From: Arthrobacter_D sp015752045
Lineage (GTDB): Bacteria > Actinomycetota > Actinomycetes > Actinomycetales > Micrococcaceae
Length of the DNA stretch: 64,000 nt
Direction of reading: 5' to 3'
Assembly: GCF_015752045.1 (NCBI RefSeq)
Contig: NZ_JADOUS010000001.1
Coordinates: 440,636 to 504,635, forward strand
Notes under the pieces: generated by a model
Told to the model about the DNA's origin: nothing
Databases searched by the model: none
What the model saw: the letters and a program-made list of their open reading frames with translations, nothing else
Position numbers and translations under genes: made by a program
Part shown: positions 51,164-60,337 of the stretch, in pieces
How the letters are laid out: every line of letters starts with the position of its first letter
Position numbering within the stretch: position 1 is the first letter of the stretch

Positions 51164-52618
51164 TCACCCTTCGATCGCCGCCGGGTCCCCCGTCGGGGTG
51201 TTGGTCCTCCGGTTGATCAGCCAGGTGACGAACCAGAGCACGACGCCGATCACCATCAGGCCCCCGGCGATCTGGTACTGGATGATGTCGCGCCCCACCC
51301 AGGGGCCGGCGAGGAAGAGGCAGAGGACCGCGGCCACGGCGGGTAGCGGGCCCGGGGAGGTGAAGAACACCTTCCGGTTGACGTCCCGCTTGCGGCGCAG
51401 CACCAGGCACGCGATGTTCACCACGGTGAAGACGCACAGGAGCAGGAACGCCGTGGTCCCGGAGAGGTTGGCGACGATGTTGCCGTCCGGATCACTGGTG
51501 ACGTACAGGATCAGGGCGAGCGCCAGGACCGTCGAGAAGGCGATGCCGGCCCACGGCGTGCAGCGCACGGGGAGCACCTTGCCCAGCGACCGGGGCAGGA
51601 CGCCCTGCCGGGCCATACCGTAGATCAGGCGGCTGGCCATCAGCATGTTGATCAGGGCGGTGTTCGCGACCGCGAAGACGGCCAGGAAGGGGAAGATCTG
51701 GTCGATGGGGAAATCGGGTGATCCCTTGTGCACCACCTCGAGCAGCGCGGCGCCCTCGGCCTCCCGGATGCCTTCCAGCTCGGTGGGAGTCAGCACCGTG
51801 ACCACGGAGACGGCCACCAGCATGTAGAAGATGACCGCGATCCCGAGGCCGGTCAGCATGGTCCGCGGGAAGATGCGCTCCGGGTTCTGCGTCTCCTCGA
51901 CCATGTTGACGGAGTCCTCGAAGCCCACCATCGCGAAGAAGGCGATCGAGGTGGCGGCCGTGACCGCCAGGAAGAGACCCTTGTCCTGGTAGTCGGTGAA
52001 GACGAAGACCTGGCCCACGTTGCCGGTGCCCTGCGCCATGGCGAAGAAGCCCACGCCGATCACGATGCACAGCGCGGCGACCTCGATGAGCGTCAGGACG
52101 ACGTTGAACTTGACGCTCTCGCCGACGCCCCGGAGGTTGATCAGGGCGAGCAGGATCATGAACCCCAGGGCGACGGCGGTGAGCACCCCCTGCCCCGGCA
52201 TGTCCATCCAGCCGTTGACCACGAAGCCGCCGAAGAGGTTCTGCGCGAGCACGTTGGCGGAGGTGGCGGCACTGGTGACGCCGGAACAGACGACGGCGAA
52301 GGCCACCAGGAAGGTGACGAAGTGGATGCCGAACGCCTTGTGGGTGTAGAGGGCGGCACCCGCGGCCTGGGGGTACTGCGTCACGAGCTCGAGGTAGGAG
52401 AACGCCGTCATCGTCGCGACGACGAAGGCGAGGAGGAACGGGAGCCAGACCAGTCCGCCGACCGTCCCGGCCATGGTGCCGGTGACGGCGTAGACCCCGG
52501 CTCCGAGGATGTCACCCACGATGAACAGGAGGAGCAGCTTGGGCCCGAGGACCCGCTTGAGTTCGGGCTCCTCCCGGGTGGCGGACGCATCGGACACGTG
52601 CCCTGCAGAAGTACTCAT
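51164..52618 (-). CDS. APC family amino-acid permease
   Basis: A 484-residue inner-membrane transporter with about 12 helices. The first helix carries LLLLFIVGDILGAGVYAVTG, the unwound substrate motif of APC proteins (GAGVY here), and ENSVN/EDSVNMVEE-type sequence is seen at helix 6 (FAMVGFEDSVNMVEE). It should bring in an amino acid or polyamine with a cation. ATG 52618 has GGGGAGG upstream and is taken over an in-frame start 57 bases earlier. Divergent from the galactoside operon; substrate unknown. Confidence 0.9.
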   Translation of the reverse strand: MSTSAGHVSDASATREEPELKRVLGPKLLLLFIVGDILGAGVYAVTGTMAGTVGGLVWLPFLLAFVVATMTAFSYLELVTQYPQAAGAALYTHKAFGIHFVTFLVAFAVVCSGVTSAATSANVLAQNLFGGFVVNGWMDMPGQGVLTAVALGFMILLALINLRGVGESVKFNVVLTLIEVAALCIVIGVGFFAMAQGTGNVGQVFVFTDYQDKGLFLAVTAATSIAFFAMVGFEDSVNMVEETQNPERIFPRTMLTGLGIAVIFYMLVAVSVVTVLTPTELEGIREAEGAALLEVVHKGSPDFPIDQIFPFLAVFAVANTALINMLMASRLIYGMARQGVLPRSLGKVLPVRCTPWAGIAFSTVLALALILYVTSDPDGNIVANLSGTTAFLLLCVFTVVNIACLVLRRKRDVNRKVFFTSPGPLPAVAAVLCLFLAGPWVGRDIIQYQIAGGLMVIGVVLWFVTWLINRRTNTPTGDPAAIEG

Positions 52619-52770
52619 CAATGGCCTCCCCGTGGTGTTCCACCTCACTGTGGTACCAATCACCCTGCTTAGCAAGACATTGCGCGTGCTTCCAATGTGT
52701 GGTCAGGAACGGGATCAGGGTGCCTCCTCGATGGCCCTTGGAGCGGCGTTACGGTCTGGAGGCTCCGGCG

Positions 52771-52799
52771 TTGACACCCAATGTGAGCCACGTTACTCT
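52771..52799 (+). promoter_or_regulatory. Promoter of the galactoside operon
   Basis: TTGACA (52771-52776) and TACTCT (52794-52799) are exactly 17 bases apart, close to consensus. The first operator begins at the last base of the -10 box. The rest of the 306-base gap (52619-52924) holds the second operator and the upstream region of the divergent permease gene, with no clear boxes for the latter. Confidence 0.8.
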
Positions 52800-52812
52800 G
52801 GGAACGTTCACA
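52799..52812. promoter_or_regulatory. LacI-family operator 1 of the galactoside operon
   Basis: TGGGAACGTTCACA is a near-palindrome with the central CG of LacI-family sites. It covers the expected transcription start just after the -10 box. Confidence 0.75.
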
Positions 52813-52843
52813 GATTCTCGACGGAGAGCACAGCGCCCGCATA

Positions 52844-52857
52844 TGGGAGCGTTCACA
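52844..52857. promoter_or_regulatory. LacI-family operator 2 of the galactoside operon
   Basis: TGGGAGCGTTCACA differs from operator 1 at one base and lies 45 bases downstream, centre to centre. The pair could be bound by one tetramer or by two dimers on the same DNA face less well, since 45 is not a whole number of turns. Confidence 0.75.
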
Positions 52858-52924
52858 GAACGCCCGCGCGGCCTCTCCTGCGGCCCGTGCCCGAGAATCG
52901 GCACCGCAGCACCGAGGAGCACGC

Positions 52925-54988
52925 TTGGCACACACGACCACCGTCGCAGGATTGTCCGGCACCGGGCAGCTCGTCTACGGGTGTGATTACAACCCCGAGC
53001 AGTGGGACCCCTCCGTCTGGGTGGAGGACGTCCGCCTGATGAAGGAGGCCGGCGTCAACCTCGTGGCCGTCAACATCTTCGGGTGGGCGGAACTCGAACC
53101 GGAGCCGGGCGTCTTCCGCTTCGGGAACCTCGACGCCGTCATGGACCTCCTCGCCGAGAACGGCATCGGGGTGAACCTGGGCACCGGGACGTCGTCGACC
53201 CCTGCCTGGCTCACCACCGCACACCCCGAACTCCTCCCCCGCGCCGCCGACGGCACGGCACGCTGGCCCGGTGGCCGCCAGGCGTTCTGCCCCAGCTCCC
53301 CCGTCTACCGCGACCACGCCCTGGCGCTGGTCGGGCAGGTCGCCGCCCGGTACGGCAGCCACCCGGCGCTGCGCCTGTGGCATGTCTCGAACGAACTCGG
53401 CTGCCACAACTCCCTGTGCTACTGCGACGTCTCGGCCGACGCCTTCCGCGGGTGGCTGCGCGACCGCTACCAGAGCCTCGACGCCCTCAACGCGGCGTGG
53501 GGAACCGCGTTCTGGAGCCAGCGCTACTCGGGCTGGGAGCAGATCCTGCCCCCGAGACTCACGCTCTCGGCGACCAACCCGACGCAGACGCTCGACTTCC
53601 ACCGCTTCAGCTCGGACGGACTCCTCGCGCACTACTCGGCCGAGGAAGCCGTCCTGCGGGCCCACAGCGCAGCTCCCGTCACCACGAACTTCATGGTCGC
53701 AGCGCACATCCGCAACCAGGACTACTGGACCTGGGCGTCCTCGATGGACGTCATCGCCAACGACCACTACGTGGATCACCGCCTCGACGCCCCGCTCGCC
53801 GAACTCGCCTTCAGCGCGGACACCACCCGCGGGCTCGCGCAGGGGCGGCCGTGGGTGCTCATGGAGCACTCCACCGGCGCCGTGAACTGGCAGCCCCGCA
53901 ACATCGCCAAGGGTCCGGGCGAGATGATCCGCAACTCGCTGACCCACCTCGCCCGCGGCGCGGACGGCCTGTGCTTCTTCCAGTGGCGCGCGTCGCTGCA
54001 GGGCAGCGAGAAGTTCCACTCCGCGATGGTGCCCCACGCCGGGACGGACTCGCAGATCTGGCGCGACGTCGTCGAACTCGGCTCCTCCCTGGTCAAGCTC
54101 CGCGAGCTCGCGGGCACCACCGTGCACGCCGACGTCGCGCTCGTCTTCAGCTGGGAAACCTGGTGGGCCCACGACCAGGAGTCGCACCCCTCCGGCGACG
54201 TCCGCTACATCGAGCAGGTGCACGCCGCCCACAAGGCCCTGTGGGACGCCGGCATCACCGTCGACGTCGTGGCTCCCGGCGCGGACCTCTCCGCCTACCG
54301 GCTCGTGGTGGTCCCGAACCTCTACCTGATCCGCGACGAGCACGCCGCGACCATCAGCGACTTCGTGGCCGGCGGCGGATCCGCCGTCGTCACCTTCTTC
54401 AGCGGGATCGTCGACGAGAACGAGAGGGTGCGCCCCGGCGGCTACCCCGGGGCGTTCCGGGAGCTGCTCGGCCTCCGGTCGGAGGAGTTCTTCCCCCTGG
54501 ACCCGGCGCACCCCCTCACCCTGGACAACGGCTCACCCGCGTCCCTCTGGTCCGAGGCCCTCCGCCTCACCACGGCGGAGGCCGTGCTGAGCTACGCGAC
54601 CGGCCAGCACGCCGGCGGCCCCGCCGTCACCCGCAACCGTTTCGGTGCGGGTGACGCCTGGTACATCGGCACGGTGCTCGACGGCGGTGTCCTCCGGGAC
54701 CTGCTGCTCCGCGCCGTCGTCGCCGCCGGGATCCCCGTGCCCGAGGTGCAGTCCGGCCTCGAGACGGTCACCCGCCGCGGCAACGGACACGAGTACCTCT
54801 TCCTCATCAACCACAGCACCGAGGACCGCAAGCACCGGGTCAGCGGTCTGGAACTGCTGACCGCGGAGGCCGTGGCCGACGCCGTCATTGTTCCCGCGGG
54901 CGCAGTGCGCGTCGTCCGCACCACCCCAGTGACCCCCACCGACGGCTCCGCCCAGGGCCGAAAGGATGCAGGCAATGACCGTCATTAG
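52925..54988 (+). CDS. GH42 beta-galactosidase
   Basis: Splits beta-galactosides such as lactose or galacto-oligosaccharides in the cytosol. The 687-residue protein has the three GH42 domains: catalytic barrel with general acid/base Glu157 in HVSNELGC and nucleophile Glu314 in VLMEHSTG, a trimerisation domain (about 400-610) and a small C-terminal domain. Cys122, Cys160, Cys165 and Cys167 could form the zinc site seen in some GH42 enzymes. No signal peptide is present. TTG 52925 has GAGGAG at five-base spacing. First gene of the importer operon; the permease start overlaps its end by 14 bases. Confidence 0.94.
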   Translation: MAHTTTVAGLSGTGQLVYGCDYNPEQWDPSVWVEDVRLMKEAGVNLVAVNIFGWAELEPEPGVFRFGNLDAVMDLLAENGIGVNLGTGTSSTPAWLTTAHPELLPRAADGTARWPGGRQAFCPSSPVYRDHALALVGQVAARYGSHPALRLWHVSNELGCHNSLCYCDVSADAFRGWLRDRYQSLDALNAAWGTAFWSQRYSGWEQILPPRLTLSATNPTQTLDFHRFSSDGLLAHYSAEEAVLRAHSAAPVTTNFMVAAHIRNQDYWTWASSMDVIANDHYVDHRLDAPLAELAFSADTTRGLAQGRPWVLMEHSTGAVNWQPRNIAKGPGEMIRNSLTHLARGADGLCFFQWRASLQGSEKFHSAMVPHAGTDSQIWRDVVELGSSLVKLRELAGTTVHADVALVFSWETWWAHDQESHPSGDVRYIEQVHAAHKALWDAGITVDVVAPGADLSAYRLVVVPNLYLIRDEHAATISDFVAGGGSAVVTFFSGIVDENERVRPGGYPGAFRELLGLRSEEFFPLDPAHPLTLDNGSPASLWSEALRLTTAEAVLSYATGQHAGGPAVTRNRFGAGDAWYIGTVLDGGVLRDLLLRAVVAAGIPVPEVQSGLETVTRRGNGHEYLFLINHSTEDRKHRVSGLELLTAEAVADAVIVPAGAVRVVRTTPVTPTDGSAQGRKDAGNDRH

Positions 54989-55904
54989 CACTCCGGCCGA
55001 CTCCCCGAAGGCGCGCCCGGCCGCGCGGAAGAACCGTTCGTCGGGAGCGCAGCGCCGCGCCGTGGCCATGTTCATCGCCCCGTTCGCGCTGCTCTTCGTC
55101 GCCTTCTACGCCATCCCGATCGTCTATGCGATCATCCAGTCGCTGCTCACCGTCGAGCGGGAGGGCACCTTCGGCAAGCCCCAGCAGGTCTTCGGCGGCC
55201 TCGTGCAGTACGAGCAGGTCTTCCAGAACACCGCCTTCTGGCAGTCCGTGGGCCGGGTCCTGCTGTTCGGCGCCGTGCAGGTACCCATCATGCTCGGCCT
55301 CGCCCTGCTGTTCGCCCTGCTGCTCGACTCGCCGCTGCTCCGGGGCAAGAAGTTCTTCCGCCTGGCGTTCTTCGCGCCCTACGCCGTCCCCGGTGTGATC
55401 GCCGCCATCATGTGGGGCTTCCTGTACTCGCCGTCGCTCTCCCCGTTCGGACCCGTGACCTCGTCCATCGACTTCCTGGGCGCCGAGCTCGTGCTGTGGG
55501 CCATCGCGAACATCGTGACGTGGGTCTATGTGGGCTACAACATGCTGATCATCTATGCGTCCCTGCTCGCCATCCCCCACGAGATCTACGAGGCGGCACG
55601 GCTCGACGGCGCCAGCAACATCCAGATAGCCTGGCGCATCAAGATCCCCCTGGTGGTCCCCGCGATCATCCTCACGGCGGTCTTCTCCATCATCGGCACG
55701 CTCCAACTGCTGGCCGAACCGCAGACCCTACGCAGCTTCAGCTCGGCGATCAGCAGCACGTACACCCCGAACCTCGCGGTCTACACCACGGCGTCCATCC
55801 CCAACTACAACCTGGCCGCCGCCTTCTCGGTGGTCCTGGCCATCGCCACATTCATCCTCTCCTTCGTCTTCCTGAAGGCCACCCAGCGGAAGGTATCCCA
55901 GTGA
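54975..55904 (+). CDS. Carbohydrate ABC importer permease, MalF type
   Basis: A 309-residue permease with six helices. The coupling loop EAARLDGASNIQIAWRIKIPLV is the EAA motif that meets the ATPase. ATG 54975 is chosen since AAAGGA is well spaced; it lies inside the GH42 gene end. The ATPase (MsiK-like) is not encoded here, as is usual for actinobacterial sugar importers that share one ATPase. Confidence 0.92.
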   Translation: MTVISTPADSPKARPAARKNRSSGAQRRAVAMFIAPFALLFVAFYAIPIVYAIIQSLLTVEREGTFGKPQQVFGGLVQYEQVFQNTAFWQSVGRVLLFGAVQVPIMLGLALLFALLLDSPLLRGKKFFRLAFFAPYAVPGVIAAIMWGFLYSPSLSPFGPVTSSIDFLGAELVLWAIANIVTWVYVGYNMLIIYASLLAIPHEIYEAARLDGASNIQIAWRIKIPLVVPAIILTAVFSIIGTLQLLAEPQTLRSFSSAISSTYTPNLAVYTTASIPNYNLAAAFSVVLAIATFILSFVFLKATQRKVSQ

Positions 55905-56833
55905 TGGCAGCCCCAGCCACAGCCCGCAAGCGCCCGCGCGGCGGGAGCACGACGGCCGACGATGCCGAGAACCGCGGACGCGGCCCCCGCCAGAGCGTCA
56001 TGTCCCGCAGCGCGGCGATGCTCATCATGGGCGTCTTCACCCTCTACTTCCTGACCCCCATCTGGTGGCTGCTCACCACCTCGACGAAGACCGGCGGGGA
56101 GATCACCTCCACGGCGCCGCTCTGGTTCACCGCGAACTCCCTCGGCACGTTCTTCGACAACCTCGGCCGGCTCTTCACCTACGGAGATGGCCTCTTCGGC
56201 CGGTGGCTGCTGAACTCCGCCCTCTACGCCGGCGTCGGGGCCCTGATCGGAACGGTCATCGCGGCCATGTGCGGCTATGCCCTCGCCAAGTACGAGTTCC
56301 GGGGACGCGAGGCGATCTTCAACATCGTGCTCAGCGGCGTCCTCGTCCCCGCCACCGCACTCGCGCTCCCCCTGTTCCTGATCTTCAGCCGGGTCGAGCT
56401 CACCAACACCATGTGGGCCGTCTTCCTGCCCAGCCTCGTCAGCCCCTTCGGCGTGTACCTGGCCCGGATCTACGCGGCGGCGAGTGTTCCCAACGAACTG
56501 CTCGAGGCCGCGCGCCTCGACGGCTCCGGGGAGGTACGGACGTTCTTCAGCCTGTCCACGCGCCTGATGGCACCGGCCCTGGTGACCATCTTCCTGTTCC
56601 AGTTCGTCGCGATCTGGAACAACTTCTTCCTGCCGCTGATCATGCTGCGTGACCAGGTGCTCTTCCCCGTGACCCTGGGTCTGTACGCCTGGAACAGCCA
56701 GATCAGCCAGATCCCGGAGCTGCGGTCCCTCGTGATCGTCGGTGCGCTCGTCTCGATCGTCCCGCTGATCATCGCCTTCCTCGCCCTCCAGCGGTTCTGG
56801 AGCAGCGGCCTCGGCGCCGGCAGCGTCAAATAG
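55904..56833 (+). CDS. Carbohydrate ABC importer permease, MalG type
   Basis: A 309-residue partner permease. After a basic 35-residue N-terminus it has about six helices, with the coupling loop EAARLDGSGEVRTFFSLSTRL. ATG 55904 shares one base with the stop of the MalF-type gene (TGATG). The pair should form the sugar channel for the lipoprotein encoded next. Confidence 0.92.
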   Translation: MAAPATARKRPRGGSTTADDAENRGRGPRQSVMSRSAAMLIMGVFTLYFLTPIWWLLTTSTKTGGEITSTAPLWFTANSLGTFFDNLGRLFTYGDGLFGRWLLNSALYAGVGALIGTVIAAMCGYALAKYEFRGREAIFNIVLSGVLVPATALALPLFLIFSRVELTNTMWAVFLPSLVSPFGVYLARIYAAASVPNELLEAARLDGSGEVRTFFSLSTRLMAPALVTIFLFQFVAIWNNFFLPLIMLRDQVLFPVTLGLYAWNSQISQIPELRSLVIVGALVSIVPLIIAFLALQRFWSSGLGAGSVK

Positions 56834-56918
56834 CCTCCATCATCTTCCCGACCAGCACCACAGGTGCGGGGGCGTCCGCCCCCTCACCGCACTGCTCAAT
56901 CAACCGATAGGAAAGACA

Positions 56919-58253
56919 ATGCGCGCGCATTACGGAAAAGTCACCGCGGCCTTTGCCATGATCTCTGCGCTGGCTCTCTCCGGCTGTTCAGCCGGCGGAG
57001 ACAGCTCTGGATCAGGCGCCGAAGCAGGCGCCTGCGAGGCCTCCGACGGGCCCGTCGACCTGACCTTCACCACCTGGGTCCCGGGCATGGACAAGGTCGT
57101 CGAGCTGTGGAACGCGGACAACCCCGACATCCAGGTCGAGGTGCAGACCGGCCCCAACGGCAACTCGGGCACGTACCAGAACTTCTTCAACCAGATTCAG
57201 GCCGGCAACGCACCGGACCTCGGCCAGATCGAGTACGACGCCCTGCCGAACTTCCGCGTGCAGGACGGCCTCGAGAACCTGGCGGCCTGCGAGGGCGTCG
57301 CCGACGCCCAGGACCAGTTCGTCGACTGGACCTGGGGCCAGGTCACCTTCGGCGAGGAGGACGCCGTCTACGCGATCCCGCAGGACAGCGGCCCCATGGC
57401 CATGTACTACCGCGCCGACCTCTTCGAGCAGGCCGGCATCGAGGTGCCCACCACCTGGGAGGAGTACGCCGCAGCGGCAGAGAAGATCAAGGCCGAAGGC
57501 TCCTACATCACCAACTTCCCGAAGTCGGACGTGAACTGGTTCGCCGGCATGGTCTGGCAGAACGGCGGCCAGTGGTTCGCGAACGACGGCGAGAGCTGGG
57601 ACGTCAACCTGACCGGCCCCGAGTCCGAGGAGGTCGCCACCTACTGGCAGGACCTGCTGTCGAACGACCTCGTCTCCACCCTGCCGTCCTTCTCGGACGA
57701 ATGGAACGCATCCTTCAACGAGGGACAGCAGTGGACCTGGGTCTCCGCGGTCTGGGGTGCGACGACGCTCTCGACCGGTGCCCCCGACACGGCCGGCAAG
57801 TGGGCCGTCGCCCCGATGCCGCAGTGGGAGGACGGCGGCGACGCCGCCGGTAACTGGGGAGGCTCCTCGACGGCCGTCCTGAAGGGCTCCGAGCACCCGG
57901 CCGAGGCCGCGAAGTTCGCGCTGTGGCTGAACACCGACCCCGAAGCGCTGGCCCTCGCCAACGAGCTCGGCGGCCTGTACCCGGCAGCGAAGTCCGCAGC
58001 CGACCTCGAGTCCTTCGCCGGCGGCGTCGAGTACTACGGCGGACAGAAGATCTACGACGTCTTCGCCGAGGCTTCCGCCAATGTGAACCCCGACTTCACG
58101 TGGGGCCCCACGATGACGCAGACCTACACGGACGTCTCCGACGGATTCGGCGCTGCCATCGGCGGCTCCGGCACCCTGATGGACGCCCTCGAGAACGGGC
58201 AGCAGAAGACGATCGACTCGCTCAAGGCGCAGTCGATCCCCGTCTCGGAGTAA
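56919..58253 (+). CDS. Carbohydrate ABC importer, sugar-binding lipoprotein
   Basis: A 444-residue lipoprotein with signal and lipobox LSGC (Cys23), then a type 1 extracellular solute-binding fold (about 45-440), with WVPGMDKVVELWN and the sugar-site region AIPQDSGPMAMYYRADLF. It should catch beta-galactosides or galacto-oligosaccharides for the permeases. It is unusual that the binding-protein gene is last in the operon; the 85-base gap before it has AGGAAAG upstream of the ATG. A strong terminator follows. Confidence 0.93.
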   Translation: MRAHYGKVTAAFAMISALALSGCSAGGDSSGSGAEAGACEASDGPVDLTFTTWVPGMDKVVELWNADNPDIQVEVQTGPNGNSGTYQNFFNQIQAGNAPDLGQIEYDALPNFRVQDGLENLAACEGVADAQDQFVDWTWGQVTFGEEDAVYAIPQDSGPMAMYYRADLFEQAGIEVPTTWEEYAAAAEKIKAEGSYITNFPKSDVNWFAGMVWQNGGQWFANDGESWDVNLTGPESEEVATYWQDLLSNDLVSTLPSFSDEWNASFNEGQQWTWVSAVWGATTLSTGAPDTAGKWAVAPMPQWEDGGDAAGNWGGSSTAVLKGSEHPAEAAKFALWLNTDPEALALANELGGLYPAAKSAADLESFAGGVEYYGGQKIYDVFAEASANVNPDFTWGPTMTQTYTDVSDGFGAAIGGSGTLMDALENGQQKTIDSLKAQSIPVSE

Positions 58254-58280
58254 CCCTCCGGCGGTCCCCGCCACAGCATC

Positions 58281-58320
58281 CACGAAGCGCCGCGTCCCGC
58301 AAGGGGCGCGGCGCTTCGTG
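58281..58320 (+). terminator. Terminator of the galactoside operon
   Basis: Arms of 14 bases (CACGAAGCGCCGCG at 58281-58294 and complement at 58307-58320) are perfect, and CCC/GGG inside extends the stem. It lies 27 bases after the lipoprotein gene stop. Confidence 0.8.
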
Positions 58321-58333
58321 CGTCCCGCTGCCA

Positions 58334-58339
58334 TAGGCT
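58334..58339 (+). promoter_or_regulatory. -10 box of a probable leaderless amylosucrase transcript
   Basis: TAGGCT, six bases, then ATG 58346, immediately after the operon terminator. The gene thus has its own promoter and no ribosome-binding site. Confidence 0.55.
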
Positions 58340-58345
58340 GGCGGG

Positions 58346-60337
58346 ATGAGTTCCCCGCACACCCTGCCCCAGGACCGCATCCGGGCAGAGCTCCCGTCGG
58401 CCCGCCGCCCCACGACGTCGGACGCCGACTGGCAGTCCTTCCAGGCACGCTTCGACTCGGAGTTCCCGCGCCTCCAGGCGCTGTTCCACCGCATCTACGG
58501 GCCCGGGGCGGACGGCGAACTCCTGCGGGTGGCGCTCGACGCGGCGGCCTCCTGGCAGGACCGGCCGGCGGACCTCAAGGCCCTCGACGCCTCGCGTGCC
58601 ATGGCCCCGGAGTGGTTCCAGTCGCACCGGATGCTCGGCGGCGTCTGCTACGTGGACCTCTACGCCGGGGACCTCGCCGGACTCCGCGCGCGGATCCCCT
58701 ACTTCCGCGAGCTCGGCCTCACCTACCTGCACCTCATGCCCCTGTTCCGGGCTCCCGAGGAGAACTCGGACGGCGGGTACGCGGTCTCCAGCTACCGCGA
58801 CGTGGACCCGTCGCTCGGCACCATGGACGATCTCGCCGACCTCGCCCGGGAGCTGCGCGGGGACGGGATAGCCCTCGTGGTGGACTTCATCTTCAACCAC
58901 ACCTCGAACGAGCACGAGTGGGCGCGCAGGGCCGTCGCCGGTGATCCCGAGTACGCGGACTTCTACCTGATCCACCCCGACCGGCAGATGCCGGACGCCT
59001 ACGAGCGGACCGTCCGGGAGATCTTCCCCGACGACCACCCGGGCTCCTTCGTGCAGCTCGAGGACGGCCGGTGGATCTGGGCCACGTTCCACTCCTTCCA
59101 GTGGGACCTCAACTACCGCAACCCGCGCGTCTTCCGAGCCATGGCCGGCGAGATGCTCTACCTCGCCAACCAGGGCGTCGACATCATCCGGATGGACGCC
59201 GTCGCCTTCATCTGGAAGCAGCTCGGCACCGCGTGCGAGAGCCTGCCCGAGGCGCACCTGCTGCTGCAGGCCTTCAACGCGGTGTGCCGCCTCGCGGCCC
59301 CCTCGCTGCTTTTCAAGTCGGAGGCGATCGTGCATCCCGACGAGGTGGCGCAGTACATCGACCGTGGCGAATGCCAGCTCAGCTACAACCCGCTGCAGAT
59401 GGCGCTCATCTGGAACTCACTGGCCACGCGGGAGGTCTCCCTGCTCGCCCAGGCCCTCGAGCACCGGCACGACATCCCGGAGGGTACGGCCTGGGTCAAC
59501 TACGTGCGCAGCCACGACGACATCGGCTGGACGTTCTCGGACGAGGACGCCGCGGACCTCGGCATCGGCGGGTACGACCACCGCCGGTTCCTCAACGCCT
59601 TCTACGTGGACCGCTTCCCGGGCAGTTTCGCGCGCGGCGTGCCCTTCCAGGACAACCCCCGCACCGGGGACTGCAGGATCTCCGGCACCACGGCGTCCCT
59701 CGCCGGGCTGGAGGCGGACGACGACGGCGCCGTCGCGCGGGTCCTCCTCGCCCACTCGATCATCCTCAGCACGGGCGGCATCCCGCTGCTGTACCTCGGG
59801 GACGAGGTGGGCCAGCTGAACGACTACGCCTACCTGGACGACCCCGCCAAGGCCGGGGACAGCCGCTGGGTGGGCCGGCCCGCCTACCCCGCGGACCGGT
59901 ATGCCGCACGGACGGATCCGACGACGGACGCCGGAGCGATCTTCGCAGGACTGCAGCGACTGATCACGGTGCGCCGGCAGGCACCGGAGTTCTCCGGCGG
60001 CCGCCTCGTCCCGTTCCACACGAACAACCCGCACGTCCTCGGCTACCAGCGGCCCGGCCTGCTCGACGGCGAGGAGTCGACCGTCGTCGTGTTCGCGAAT
60101 TTCGCGGAGACCCCGCAGGACATCAGCGCCCTGACGCTCTCGGGCCTGCCGGAGAGCGCGCCGGAACTCATCAGCGGCCAGATCGGATCCCTGCGGGCGG
60201 GCATCACCCTCGAGCCTCTCGGGATCCGGTGGTACCGGATCCAGCCTTCCGTACCTCCGGCGGGACCTCAGGCCTACCGGCGCGAGAACTCCCCTGCTGC
60301 CCGGACCTGCTCCGGCGTCGGCCGGATCCCCGTGTAG
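58346..60337 (+). CDS. Amylosucrase (GH13 subfamily 4)
   Basis: Uses sucrose to make alpha-1,4-glucan and fructose. The 663-residue protein has no signal. The three GH13 catalytic acids are Asp284 (RMDAVAF, with Arg282), Glu326 (FKSEAIV) and Asp391 (RSHDDIG), a constant two-residue offset from the Neisseria polysaccharea enzyme. The N-terminal helical domain (about 1-90) is also as in amylosucrase, and the Trp- and Tyr-rich active-site loops are complete. The last 20 residues run opposite the next gene and are probably not needed. It follows the galactoside operon but has its own promoter box. Confidence 0.93.
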   Translation: MSSPHTLPQDRIRAELPSARRPTTSDADWQSFQARFDSEFPRLQALFHRIYGPGADGELLRVALDAAASWQDRPADLKALDASRAMAPEWFQSHRMLGGVCYVDLYAGDLAGLRARIPYFRELGLTYLHLMPLFRAPEENSDGGYAVSSYRDVDPSLGTMDDLADLARELRGDGIALVVDFIFNHTSNEHEWARRAVAGDPEYADFYLIHPDRQMPDAYERTVREIFPDDHPGSFVQLEDGRWIWATFHSFQWDLNYRNPRVFRAMAGEMLYLANQGVDIIRMDAVAFIWKQLGTACESLPEAHLLLQAFNAVCRLAAPSLLFKSEAIVHPDEVAQYIDRGECQLSYNPLQMALIWNSLATREVSLLAQALEHRHDIPEGTAWVNYVRSHDDIGWTFSDEDAADLGIGGYDHRRFLNAFYVDRFPGSFARGVPFQDNPRTGDCRISGTTASLAGLEADDDGAVARVLLAHSIILSTGGIPLLYLGDEVGQLNDYAYLDDPAKAGDSRWVGRPAYPADRYAARTDPTTDAGAIFAGLQRLITVRRQAPEFSGGRLVPFHTNNPHVLGYQRPGLLDGEESTVVVFANFAETPQDISALTLSGLPESAPELISGQIGSLRAGITLEPLGIRWYRIQPSVPPAGPQAYRRENSPAARTCSGVGRIPV

